A DNA stretch of 8,772 nucleotides, from assembly GCA_003543795.1 (NCBI GenBank), contig DNBE01000044.1, forward strand, positions 1 to 8,772, in the 5' to 3' direction. The notes under the pieces are model-generated. The model had not been told where the DNA came from, ran no database searches, and saw nothing but the letters and a program-made list of their open reading frames with translations. Within the stretch, counting starts at the first letter, position 1; every line of letters begins with the position of its first letter. Source of the DNA: Sutterella sp. Lineage in GTDB: Bacteria; Pseudomonadota; Gammaproteobacteria; Burkholderiales; Burkholderiaceae_F. This document shows, piece after piece, positions 1 through 7,084 of this stretch. A program made the translations under genes and the position numbers.

Positions 1-511
1 CGTCGTCTCCGAAATAGTAGGCAAGTTCGGGCTTCACACGCGCGACTTCAAGCACACGCAAAATCCCTTCGGGGTGCGGCTTCGTATTTTGAAGGTTTTC
101 CGGGGTAAAAACGGCGATTGCCGTTTGAAGGACGGGGCGCGCTTTAGCGATCGCTTCGACAAATCGCGCGGGTTTATTCGTGACGATGCCCCAAGGAATC
201 TCTTTTCGGTTAAGCGTTAAAAGCGCTTCCTCGATTCCCGGGAAGAGTTGCGGGTCGTCCGCGCAATGCGCGGCGTAGTCCTCAAAAAAAGCACTTCTCA
301 ATTCGTGGTAAAAATCGCAGCCGCGTTCGATCTCGAAGGCGCTCGGAATGAGAATTTCGGAACCGCGTCCCGCGTCTTTACGTAAAAATTCGTATGGTCG
401 CGGAGGTCTTCCGTGGGTGACAAGCAAGCGATTCGTCGTCGCGGCCAAGTCGACGGCTGTATCGACGAGCGTGCCGTCGAAATCAAAGACGAAAGCGGTT
501 TTCGGGGTCAT
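1..511 (-). CDS. gph: HAD-family phosphatase, probable phosphoglycolate phosphatase (N-terminal part)
   Basis: This minus-strand gene starts at ATG 511-509 and runs off the left edge, leaving about 170 residues of a family that is usually 220-230. The HAD motifs are visible in order: motif I FVFDFDGTLVDT with nucleophile Asp10 and acid/base Asp12, motif II IVTN (Thr111), motif III Lys144 in NTKPHPE, and the start of motif IV GDD (Asp169-Asp170) at the edge. A helical cap lies between motifs I and II. Gph-type enzymes hydrolyse 2-phosphoglycolate in the cytosol with Mg2+. HAD substrates cannot be read from motifs alone, so the substrate is inferred from similarity and from the usual place of gph beside ompA in Burkholderiales. 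Only a weak AGG lies before the start. A strong terminator sits just upstream, so expression may depend on read-through from ompA. Confidence 0.8.
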   Translation of the reverse strand, partial: MTPKTAFVFDFDGTLVDTAVDLAATTNRLLVTHGRPPRPYEFLRKDAGRGSEILIPSAFEIERGCDFYHELRSAFFEDYAAHCADDPQLFPGIEEALLTLNRKEIPWGIVTNKPARFVEAIAKARPVLQTAIAVFTPENLQNTKPHPEGILRVLEVARVKPELAYYFGDD

Positions 512-529
512 AGGCCTAGCATCTTAACG

Positions 530-562
530 AAAAAAATGCCGCAGGCGTACTGCGGCATTTTT
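530..562 (-). terminator. Intrinsic terminator after ompA
   Basis: The arms at 532-544 and 550-562 are perfectly complementary over 13 bp (core ATGCCGCAG / CTGCGGCAT, flanked by A-T pairs) around a 5-base loop. Read on the minus strand the stem ends in a T run (536-530). It lies 19 bases past the ompA stop and only 18 bases before the gph start. The A/T flanks make it nearly symmetrical, so it could also stop plus-strand transcripts. Confidence 0.9.
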
Positions 563-581
563 CAGATGTCAGGAAAAAGAA

Positions 582-1097
582 TTACTTCTTTTCGACATCA
601 ACGCGACGGTTCGGTCTGAGGCATTCGACAACATCAGGACCGTTCTTGCACTTGACGACGGGGTTCGCAGAACCCTTACCGTCAACGGCGATGGCGCCGG
701 CAGGAACACCGCGAGAAACGAGGTAATCCTTGACGCTATTGGCGCGGGCAAGAGACAACTTCTTGTTGTAGGAAGCAGGACCGATACGGTCGGCATAACC
801 GACGGCGTTAACGTTGCCGGAACGGAAGTTGGCGGCAAAGCTAGCGAGCAACATCTGAGCCGGCTCATCGAGTTCGGCAGAGTCGAAAGCAAAGGTCGGG
901 TTGACGATATCGGCATCGCACTTGAAGTCTTTGGCGGCCGCGGGGGTCCACTGACCGGTACGGACGCAGTTGTAGTAAGTGCTGTGAGCGAACTTGCCGC
1001 TATTGTCAAGGAGGTAAGGAATGTTAAAAGCAAACGCGGAGCCGGCGAGCGTTAAAAGCGCGGCAGCGGCAGCGGTTTTTGCAATAATGTTTTTCAT
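582..1097 (-). CDS. ompA: OmpA-family peptidoglycan-binding envelope protein
   Basis: The gene encodes 171 residues. A signal peptide covers about residues 1-23, with a Lys-containing n-region, an Ala/Leu core and an AFA cleavage motif, so the mature protein is exported to the periplasm. A short linker (24-65) with Cys44 and Cys60 precedes an OmpA C-terminal domain (about 66-169). Asp103 in GYADRIG and Arg118 in LSLARANS keep the 15-residue spacing of E. coli OmpA Asp271/Arg286, which hold the diaminopimelate of peptidoglycan. Cys150 and Cys159 before RPNRRVDV correspond to the conserved C-terminal disulfide. There is no room for an 8-strand beta-barrel, so despite the name this is probably a soluble or peripherally attached peptidoglycan binder. 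The start is supported by GGAG at 1109-1106, 8 bases before ATG. gyrA diverges upstream. Confidence 0.9.
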   Translation of the reverse strand: MKNIIAKTAAAAALLTLAGSAFAFNIPYLLDNSGKFAHSTYYNCVRTGQWTPAAAKDFKCDADIVNPTFAFDSAELDEPAQMLLASFAANFRSGNVNAVGYADRIGPASYNKKLSLARANSVKDYLVSRGVPAGAIAVDGKGSANPVVKCKNGPDVVECLRPNRRVDVEKK

Positions 1098-1200
1098 TTT
1101 TATAACTCCAATTGGAAAAGACGCAAATAAGTGAGGCGACTACAGGCCTCGCGAGTGTGCCATCAAACGCAGTCGCGACTTATCTACAGGAAGCATTTTG

Positions 1201-1220
1201 CCACTTCTGATTTCAAGTGG
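1201..1220. repeat. Inverted repeat CCACTT-N8-AAGTGG upstream of ompA
   Basis: The 6-bp arms at 1201-1206 and 1215-1220 are perfectly complementary around an 8-base centre, about 105 bp upstream of the ompA start. It could be an operator or a hairpin in a long ompA leader. Neither role can be settled from sequence. Confidence 0.4.
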
Positions 1221-1294
1221 AAGACTTTTTGCCTCCTAGGTTAAGTAGTAGAAATTAAACTGTGGTTTTTTTGCGACACTATGAGTTACAAGGC

Positions 1295-1325
1295 GTGACG
1301 CGGTTTCGTCGCTTTTTTCGTTTTT
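1295..1325 (+). terminator. Terminator-like hairpin in the divergent spacer
   Basis: The stem pairs GTGACG (1295-1300) with CGTCGC (1307-1312), six pairs with one G-T wobble, around a 6-base loop. A plus-strand T-rich tail follows: six T, CG, then five T (1313-1325). The stem is short, so strength is uncertain. No plus-strand gene lies upstream, so it would end an unknown short RNA, an antisense transcript from the ompA side, or act in a long gyrA leader. Confidence 0.45.
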
Positions 1326-1457
1326 CAAGAGTCGCCGAAAGCCCCCTTGGTCATTCATAGAAAAAGGTTTCGAAATTTGGCCTTCAAAATAACTTCTAAG
1401 CAATTGATTCATAAATGATTTTTTATCAAGCTCGGGCTAGAGAAAATCCCTGAAAAA

Positions 1458-1466
1458 TGCTAAAAT
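1458..1466 (+). promoter_or_regulatory. Probable extended -10 promoter of gyrA
   Basis: TGC followed by TAAAAT (hexamer 1461-1466) matches an extended -10 element, with 5 of 6 bases of TATAAT. No good -35 is present at 16-18 bp spacing, which extended -10 promoters tolerate. Transcription would begin near 1473, giving a leader of about 30 bases that contains a small inverted repeat CTAAA-CA-TTTAG (1477-1488), and then the weak ribosome site GAG at 1494-1496. Confidence 0.45.
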
Positions 1467-1502
1467 AAACACTTTGCTAAACATTTAGTTAATGAGCTAG
1501 TA

Positions 1503-4205
1503 ATGTCAGAAAATCAAACGGAAAACGAAGAATTAAAAGATGAAACAATGATCGAAGAGGGCGATGAAGGACCCGTCGTCGGTTCGATGGTCGATATCGC
1601 GCGAGAGCTCCTGCCAGTATCGCTTGTCTCGGAGATGAAAAATTCCTACCTCGACTACGCGATGAGCGTCATCGTCGGTCGAGCCTTACCCGATGTTCGA
1701 GACGGGTTAAAGCCCGTGCATCGCAGAGTGCTTTACGCGATGGAACAGATGGGTAATGTTTATTCGCGTCCCACTAAAAAATCCGCGCGTGTCGTAGGCG
1801 ACGTCATCGGTAAGTATCACCCCCATGGCGATCAGGCAGCCTACGATACAATCGTGCGCTTAGCGCAACCCTTTTCCATGCGTTATCCGCTCGTTTACGG
1901 GCAAGGTAATTTCGGTAGCCTTGACGGAGATAGCGCGGCTGCCATGCGTTATACGGAAGTCAAGCTCGAGAAAATCGCTTCCGAAATGCTTGCCGATATC
2001 CGTAAAGAGACGGTCGATCTCGTCCCCAATTACGACAATACGGAAGTCGAACCGGTCGTTTTACCCGCGCGTTTACCTAATTTACTCATTAACGGCTCTT
2101 CGGGTATCGCGGTCGGTATGGCAACGAACATTCCGCCTCATAACCTTTCTGAGGTGGTCGATGCCTGCGTGCATTTATTGACGCATCCCGAAGCGACGGT
2201 TGACGACCTTGCCAAATTCGTCCCCGCGCCCGACTTCCCCACGGGCGGGATTATTTTCGGACTTTCGGGTGTCAGAGAAGGCTATCGCACCGGTCGCGGC
2301 CGTATTCTCATCCGTTCGAAGACTCATTACGAAGAGTTCGATAAGGGTCGTCGTACGCGCATCGTGGTCGATGAGATTCCGTATCAGGTCAATAAGCGCG
2401 TCCTTGTCGAAACGATCGCGCATCTCATTAATGACAAAAAAATCGAAGGGATTTCCGACTTACGTGACGAAACCGATAAAGACGGTATTCGCGTTGTCGT
2501 CGACTTGAAAGCGGGTGCCGTCGCGGACGTCGTTTTAAATAACCTTTTTAAACTGACGCAGCTTCAAGATTCGTTCGGGATCAACATGGTTGCGCTCGTT
2601 GACGGGCAGCCGCAGCTCTTAAATTTAAAACAAGTTCTCGAAGCGTTTTTGGCGCATCGCCGCGAAGTGGTGACGCGTCGATGCATTTTCGACTTAAGAG
2701 AAAGTCGCGCGAGAGGCCATATTCTCGAAGGCTTGGCGGTTGCCTTAGCCAACATCGATGACTTCTTGACGATTATTCGTAACGCGCCCACGCCCGAAGT
2801 CGCGAAGGCGGGTTTAATGGGTCGCCCCTGGGCATCCGAATTGGTAAGTTCGATGCTCTCTCGCGCGGCTGACGAAAATGTCTTTAGACCCGAAGACCTC
2901 GATTCCGAGCTCGGGATGCGTGGCGGGCAATATCACTTAAGCGAAGCGCAAGCCGACAGCATCTTGCAGATGCGCTTGCAGCGCTTAACGGGTTTAGAGC
3001 AAGACAAGATTATCGGCGAATATAAGTCGGTGACGGACGCCATTCTCGACTTAATCGACATTCTCGCTAAGCCCGAGCGCGTCAACGCCATTATCGAAGA
3101 AGACTTGTTGCGCTTAAAAGACGAATACGGCGACGAACGCCGTTCGGCGATCGATCCGACGGGCGACCCCGATTTCGATCCGAGAGATTTAATCCCGAGG
3201 CGCGAAATGGTCGTCACGCTCACCCAAGACGGGTACGTGAAGACGCAGCAATTAACGGACTATCAAGCCCAAAGAAGGGGCGGGCAAGGCAAACGCGCGA
3301 CGACCGTCAAAGAGGGTGACGTCATCGACCAACTCTTCGTGGCGAATTCGCACGATATCGTCCTTTGTTTTAGCGACCTCGGTCGTATGTACGCGTTGGA
3401 CGTCTTTGCCCTTCCCGAAGGATCTCGCAATTCCAAGGGTCGCCCCATCGTCAATTCGTTACCGCTTCAAGAAGGCGAAAGAATTACCTTTATTTTGCCC
3501 GTCAAGGGCTTTGAAGACGGCTACTACGTCTTTATGGCCACAAGCGCCGGTATCGTCAAAAAGACGGCCTTGATGGATTTCAAGAACGTGCGTCGCATCG
3601 GGATTAACGCCGTTAATCTCGACGAAGGCGACAGCCTAATCGGCGTGGCTTTAACCGACGGTACGAAAGACATCATGCTCTTTTCCGACGCGGGCAAAGC
3701 GGTGCGGTTTGACGAAAATGACGTTCGTCCGATGGGTCGCGCCGCGCGCGGCGTGATCGGGATGAGACTTGAAGCCGGTCAGAAACTCATCAGCTTAGCT
3801 GCCGTGAGCGAAACCGATCAAAAGACGGTTTTAACCGCGACCGAAAACGGGTTCGGAAAGCGCACGGCACTTGCCGAGTACACGCGCCACGGCCGCGGCA
3901 CGAAGGGCATGATTGCCATTCAAACGACCGAAAGAAACGGTCGTGTGGTCGCGGCCTGCATGGTGGGTGAGGATGACGAAATTCTTCTTTTAACGAAGAA
4001 AGGCAAAATCGTTCGTACCCCCGTTTCGGGCATTTCGGTCATCGGTCGCGCAACGCAAGGCGTGACGCTTATTTCGATGCCTGACGATACGCTCGCGAGC
4101 GTCAAGCACGTCGTCGACGGCGCGAAAGAAGAGGTTATCGAAGGCGAATCGGAAGCCGAAACCGAAAACGAAGCGCCCGAAACTTCTGAAGAAAAGGTCG
4201 ATTAA
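1503..4205 (+). CDS. gyrA: DNA gyrase subunit A
   Basis: The 900-residue product is the breakage-reunion subunit of gyrase. With GyrB it introduces negative supercoils using ATP. The winged-helix/tower part carries the active-site Tyr150 in AAAMRYTE (E. coli Tyr122, offset 28). The C-terminal beta-pinwheel opens with the GyrA box QRRGGQGK (589-596), which separates GyrA from ParC. Residues 873-900 form an acidic tail, usual in GyrA. The quinolone pocket reads [10 protein letters not shown]: Gln111 replaces E. coli Ser83, while Asp115 matches Asp87. Tyr132 stands where E. coli has Asp104. An N-terminal extension of 28 residues, very acidic, precedes Met29, which aligns with E. coli Met1. I keep 1503 because GAG lies 6 bases upstream, while Met29 (1587) has AAGGA 15 bases away. 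The stop is one base before cmk. Confidence 0.97.
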   Translation: MSENQTENEELKDETMIEEGDEGPVVGSMVDIARELLPVSLVSEMKNSYLDYAMSVIVGRALPDVRDGLKPVHRRVLYAMEQMGNVYSRPTKKSARVVGDVIGKYHPHGDQAAYDTIVRLAQPFSMRYPLVYGQGNFGSLDGDSAAAMRYTEVKLEKIASEMLADIRKETVDLVPNYDNTEVEPVVLPARLPNLLINGSSGIAVGMATNIPPHNLSEVVDACVHLLTHPEATVDDLAKFVPAPDFPTGGIIFGLSGVREGYRTGRGRILIRSKTHYEEFDKGRRTRIVVDEIPYQVNKRVLVETIAHLINDKKIEGISDLRDETDKDGIRVVVDLKAGAVADVVLNNLFKLTQLQDSFGINMVALVDGQPQLLNLKQVLEAFLAHRREVVTRRCIFDLRESRARGHILEGLAVALANIDDFLTIIRNAPTPEVAKAGLMGRPWASELVSSMLSRAADENVFRPEDLDSELGMRGGQYHLSEAQADSILQMRLQRLTGLEQDKIIGEYKSVTDAILDLIDILAKPERVNAIIEEDLLRLKDEYGDERRSAIDPTGDPDFDPRDLIPRREMVVTLTQDGYVKTQQLTDYQAQRRGGQGKRATTVKEGDVIDQLFVANSHDIVLCFSDLGRMYALDVFALPEGSRNSKGRPIVNSLPLQEGERITFILPVKGFEDGYYVFMATSAGIVKKTALMDFKNVRRIGINAVNLDEGDSLIGVALTDGTKDIMLFSDAGKAVRFDENDVRPMGRAARGVIGMRLEAGQKLISLAAVSETDQKTVLTATENGFGKRTALAEYTRHGRGTKGMIAIQTTERNGRVVAACMVGEDDEILLLTKKGKIVRTPVSGISVIGRATQGVTLISMPDDTLASVKHVVDGAKEEVIEGESEAETENEAPETSEEKVD

Positions 4206-4206
4206 G

Positions 4207-4878
4207 ATGAAAGATATCGACGTCATCACGATTGACGGGCCGACCGCCTCGGGAAAAGGTACGGTCGCAACGCTCGTTGCGAAAGCGTTAGGCTTTGCCT
4301 ATCTCGATAGCGGTGCTCTTTATCGGTTGACGGCTTATGCCGCGATTGAAAATCACGTCGATTTGGATGACGAAGCGGCGGTTGCCGCCGTCGCTTCGCA
4401 ATTAGCGCCTTCTTTTGAAAACGATCGCATTTATCTTTCGGGAAAAGACGTCACGCAAGCAATCCGCGTCGAAGAAGTGGGACTTGCCGCAAGTCGCGTG
4501 GCCGCTCTTCCTTTGGTTCGAGTCGCTTTAACCGATTTACAAAAGGGCTTTGCTAAAGCGCCCGGGCTCGTTGCCGACGGGCGCGATATGGGGACCGTGA
4601 TTTTCCCGCAAGCAACGCTAAAAGTGTTCCTCACAGCGAGCGCTCAAGCGCGAGCGCAAAGACGCTTTAAGCAGTTGAAAGAGAAAGGTATTTCGGTTAC
4701 AATCGATGCCCTTGTCCGAAATCTTGAAGAAAGGGACGCACGCGATACGACTCGCGCGGCGAGCCCCCTAGTGAAAGCAATCGACGCACAAGAACTTAAT
4801 TCGTCGGATATGACTATCGAAGAGACTGTCGAGACGGTTTTGAGATGGTATCGGGCGAAAAAAGCAAAAACCCCGTGA
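4207..4878 (+). CDS. cmk: Cytidylate kinase
   Basis: The 223-residue cytosolic enzyme phosphorylates CMP and dCMP with ATP, recycling cytidine nucleotides for nucleic acid and phospholipid synthesis. The length is typical of the bacterial family. The P-loop is GPTASGKGT (11-19), LDSGALYR (33-40) belongs to the CMP-binding region, [15 protein letters not shown] (122-136) is the family signature, and the Arg-rich LID is [14 protein letters not shown] (175-188). The ATG lies one base after the gyrA stop, with AAGG (4194-4197) inside the end of gyrA, so the two are probably cotranscribed and coupled. cmk followed by rpsA and ihfB is a widely conserved proteobacterial order. The gene also seems to contain a promoter for rpsA, and its stop lies inside the first hairpin of the rpsA leader. 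Confidence 0.96.
   Translation: MKDIDVITIDGPTASGKGTVATLVAKALGFAYLDSGALYRLTAYAAIENHVDLDDEAAVAAVASQLAPSFENDRIYLSGKDVTQAIRVEEVGLAASRVAALPLVRVALTDLQKGFAKAPGLVADGRDMGTVIFPQATLKVFLTASAQARAQRRFKQLKEKGISVTIDALVRNLEERDARDTTRAASPLVKAIDAQELNSSDMTIEETVETVLRWYRAKKAKTP
4675..4703 (+). promoter_or_regulatory. Sigma-70-type promoter inside cmk, probably for rpsA
   Basis: TTGAAA (4675-4680) and TACAAT (4698-4703) each match 5 of 6 consensus bases and are separated by exactly 17 bp. Transcription would start near 4710, about 275 bases upstream of rpsA. A promoter within or just after cmk fits the need for far more S1 than gyrase or CMP kinase. The match lies within coding sequence and could be chance. Confidence 0.5.
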
Positions 4879-4983
4879 TATTTCGCTCATATCTCGGGTC
4901 ACGGTAAACCGGTAATCCTGCCGGCCCGCGCTAACCAACCTCGGCCGTGGGGCTTTGAAGCCTCGGTCGAAGAGAAGCACACT
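4873..4983 (+). promoter_or_regulatory. Structured leader of rpsA
   Basis: The leader is dense in inverted repeats. CCGTGA (4873-4878) pairs with TCACGG (4899-4904) and competes with GATAT / ATATC (4877-4881 and 4889-4893). CCGG recurs at 4909 and 4921. A GGGGCT / AGCCTC hairpin with a TTGA loop covers 4949-4964. CCTCGGYC is repeated at 4939 and 4961. Only a degenerate ribosome site, GAGAAG (4972-4977), precedes ATG. In gammaproteobacteria rpsA has a folded leader with a poor Shine-Dalgarno through which S1 represses its own translation. The same scheme here is inference. Confidence 0.5.
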
Positions 4984-6675
4984 ATGTCAGAAAATACTAC
5001 TAACGAATCCTTTGCCCAACTTTTCGAGGAAAGCGCTTTCGGTCGCGAAATGCACCAAGGCGACGTGATTACCGCTGAAGTGGTGGGTGTCGACCAGAAC
5101 TTCGTGGTCGTGAACGCCGGATTGAAGTCCGAAGCCTACATTCCTATCGAAGAGTTCAAGGACGATGCCGGTGAAGTCACGGTTCAAAAAGGTGATTTCG
5201 TTGCCGTCGCGATCGAACAGGTCGAAAACGGCTTCGGCGATACCGTTCTTTCGCGTGATAAAGCCAAACGCCTTGCCGCTTGGATGAATCTCGAGAAAGC
5301 GCTCGAGACCGGCGAACTCGTCACCGGTACCATCACGGGTAAGGTCAAGGGCGGCTTAACGGTCATGACCAACGGGATTCGCGCTTTCTTGCCGGGGTCG
5401 CTCGTCGATACCCGTCCCGTTAAGGATACGACGCCTTACGAAGGCAAGAAGATGGAATTTAAGGTCATCAAACTTGACCGTAAACGCAATAACGTCGTTG
5501 TGAGCCGTCGTGCCGTCGTCGAAGCGACGATGGGCGAAGAACGCGCCAAACTGATCGAAAGCCTCAAGGAAGGCACGATCGTCAAGGGCGTTGTCAAGAA
5601 CATCACCGAATACGGTGCTTTCGTCGATTTGGGCGGTGTGGACGGTCTGCTCCATATCACGGATCTTGCCTGGAGACGCGTGCGTCATCCGACGGATGTC
5701 GTAAAGATCGGCGACGAAATCGAAGCCAAGGTTTTGAAGTTCGACCAAGACAAGAACCGCGTTTCGCTCGGCTTGAAGCAATTGGGCGAAGATCCTTGGG
5801 TTGGCATTATGCGCCGCTATCCGAAGGGCACGCGTTTATTCGGTAAGGTCAGCAACATCACCGATTACGGCGCTTTCGTTGAAATCGAAGCCGGTATCGA
5901 AGGTCTCGTTCATGTTTCCGAAATGGATTGGACGAATAAGAACGTCGATCCGAAGAAGGTCGTGGCCTTGGGTGACGAAGTCGAAGTCGAAGTCATCGAA
6001 ATCGATGAAGTCCGTCGTCGTATTTCGCTCGGCATGAAGCAGTGCAAACCCAATCCTTGGGAAGACTTCATGCAAAACTACAAGAAGGGCGACCGTATCA
6101 CGGGCCCGGTGAAGTCGATTACCGATTTCGGTGTCTTCATGGGCTTGCCCGGCAACATCGACGGTTTGATTCACTTGTCCGACCTTTCCTGGACCGTTCC
6201 GGGTGAAGAAGCCGTTCGCAGCTTCAAGAAAGGCGACGAAATCGAAGCCGTCGTGCTCGCGATCGATACCGAACGCGAAAGAATCAGCCTTGGTATTAAA
6301 CAGATTTCGGGTGATCCGTTCTCCGTTTTCGCCTCCACGCATGAACGCGGTTCGGTCGTGACGGGTACGGTCAAAGAAGTCGATGCCAAGGGCGCCGTGA
6401 TTGATCTCGGCAACGAAGCCGAGGGTTACCTGAGAGCTTCCGAAATTTCCTCTGAAAAAGTCGATGACGCCTCGTCCGTCTTGAAAGTCGGTCAGGAAGT
6501 CACCGCTCAGATTACGAGCATCGACCGTAAGAATCGTTCGATTCAGCTTTCCGTTCGCGCCAAAGACGCCAGCGAAACGCGCGCTGCGATGGATCGCATG
6601 AACGAAGACGCTGAAAAGACGAGCGGCACGACGAATCTGGGCGCTTTGCTCAAGGCTAAGCTTGAACAGAGATAG
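4984..6675 (+). CDS. rpsA: 30S ribosomal protein S1
   Basis: The 563-residue product matches the usual length of six-domain proteobacterial S1 (557 in E. coli). S1 OB-folds lie at about residues 24-91, 110-176, 196-265, 283-352, 370-439 and 457-525. The first two are the divergent ribosome-anchoring pair; domains 3 to 5 show the RNA-binding pattern YGAFV (or FGVFM), [12 protein letters not shown] and ISLG-like segments. S1 binds mRNA leaders and brings them to the 30S subunit, mainly for messages with weak Shine-Dalgarno or structure. Codon use is more selective than in gyrA (Lys mostly AAG, few TTA), as expected for high expression. The first 12 bases, ATGTCAGAAAAT, are identical to those of gyrA. 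The stop TAG is followed directly by another in-frame TAG, and the ihfB Shine-Dalgarno overlaps this second stop. Confidence 0.97.
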   Translation: MSENTTNESFAQLFEESAFGREMHQGDVITAEVVGVDQNFVVVNAGLKSEAYIPIEEFKDDAGEVTVQKGDFVAVAIEQVENGFGDTVLSRDKAKRLAAWMNLEKALETGELVTGTITGKVKGGLTVMTNGIRAFLPGSLVDTRPVKDTTPYEGKKMEFKVIKLDRKRNNVVVSRRAVVEATMGEERAKLIESLKEGTIVKGVVKNITEYGAFVDLGGVDGLLHITDLAWRRVRHPTDVVKIGDEIEAKVLKFDQDKNRVSLGLKQLGEDPWVGIMRRYPKGTRLFGKVSNITDYGAFVEIEAGIEGLVHVSEMDWTNKNVDPKKVVALGDEVEVEVIEIDEVRRRISLGMKQCKPNPWEDFMQNYKKGDRITGPVKSITDFGVFMGLPGNIDGLIHLSDLSWTVPGEEAVRSFKKGDEIEAVVLAIDTERERISLGIKQISGDPFSVFASTHERGSVVTGTVKEVDAKGAVIDLGNEAEGYLRASEISSEKVDDASSVLKVGQEVTAQITSIDRKNRSIQLSVRAKDASETRAAMDRMNEDAEKTSGTTNLGALLKAKLEQR

Positions 6676-6676
6676 T

Positions 6677-6682
6677 AGGAGG
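6677..6682 (+). promoter_or_regulatory. Strong ribosome binding site that sets the ihfB start
   Basis: AGGAGG is the strongest Shine-Dalgarno in the window and begins 2 bases after the rpsA stop. It lies 7 bases before GTG 6690 but 16 bases before the in-frame ATG at 6699. This favours the GTG even though the ATG aligns with the E. coli start. Confidence 0.85.
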
Positions 6683-6689
6683 TGTCGTT

Positions 6690-6992
6690 GTGAAAGCGAT
6701 GACGAAATCCGAGCTCATCAGTCAGCTCGAGATTGCGGATTTTCGTCTCTCGACAAGAGAGGTCGACGATGCCGTCGATGCGATTTTATTGGCGATGACA
6801 CGCGCGCTCGCCTCCGGCAATCGCATTGAGATCCGTGGTTTCGGAAGCTTTACGCTAAACTATCGCGCCGCGCGTACCGGTCGTAATCCCAAAAGCGGGG
6901 AGAGCGTCACGGTGGGCGAGAAATACGTGCCTCACTTCAAGGCGGGTAAAGAGATGCGAATCCGCATCGATACGTCCGTCGATAAGAAGTAA
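6690..6992 (+). CDS. ihfB: Integration host factor subunit beta
   Basis: The product of 100 residues (97 if the ATG at 6699 is used) belongs to the HU/IHF family. It begins MTKSELI after the three-residue MKA extension and contains EIRGFGSF (47-54), the arm region [12 protein letters not shown] (58-69), whose Pro intercalates into DNA, and [13 protein letters not shown] (78-90), matching IhfB rather than HU. With IhfA, which is encoded elsewhere (usually near pheT), it forms the heterodimer that bends DNA sharply in recombination, replication and sigma-54 promoters. The 14 bases between the rpsA stop and the GTG contain the ribosome site only, so it is probably cotranscribed with rpsA, as in other proteobacteria. 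A strong terminator follows. In many Burkholderiales lapA and lapB come next; here they do not. Confidence 0.95.
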   Translation: MKAMTKSELISQLEIADFRLSTREVDDAVDAILLAMTRALASGNRIEIRGFGSFTLNYRAARTGRNPKSGESVTVGEKYVPHFKAGKEMRIRIDTSVDKK

Positions 6993-7011
6993 GCGTTTAG
7001 CGTTTTAACGG

Positions 7012-7049
7012 AAAACCCGAGAAGAAATTTCTCGGGTTTTTCTTTTTTT
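7012..7049 (+). terminator. Intrinsic terminator after ihfB
   Basis: The 12-bp perfect arms AAAACCCGAGAA (7012-7023) and TTCTCGGGTTTT (7029-7040) flank a 5-base loop. A T-rich tail runs to 7049 with one C interruption. It closes the gyrA-cmk-rpsA-ihfB unit 19 bases after the stop. Confidence 0.95.
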
Positions 7050-7084
7050 AGGGTGGGGTATGAAAGATTTTCTTAAATTCTAGG

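Larger units (their letters stand above)
1098..1502. other. Divergent ompA-gyrA intergenic region
   Basis: This 405-bp A/T-rich spacer separates the divergent ompA and gyrA starts and shows no credible coding sequence. It holds a perfect 10-bp palindrome AGTCGCGACT (1171-1180), an inverted repeat (1201-1220), a terminator-like hairpin facing gyrA (1295-1325), a loose inverted repeat TTGAT / ATCAA (1404-1408 and 1425-1429) and the gyrA promoter candidate (1458-1466). I found no convincing -35/-10 pair for ompA on the minus strand. Confidence 0.75.

Noticed and set aside
569..1033. Minus-strand open frame of 154 codons overlapping ompA
   Set aside because: It lies in another frame of ompA, is Ser/Thr-rich low-complexity, and has no domain. 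The ompA frame has a signal peptide, motifs and a Shine-Dalgarno.
5356..5781. Minus-strand open frame of 141 codons inside rpsA
   Set aside because: Same reason: a shadow of strongly biased rpsA codons, with no ribosome site.
5836..6342. Minus-strand open frame of 168 codons inside rpsA
   Set aside because: It is antisense to four well-conserved S1 domains; the repeated codon pattern of those domains keeps it open. No start signals or recognisable motif.
4984..6675. Repeats within rpsA as a DNA repeat array
   Set aside because: The similarity is at protein level and comes from the six S1 domains; it is not a nucleotide repeat array.
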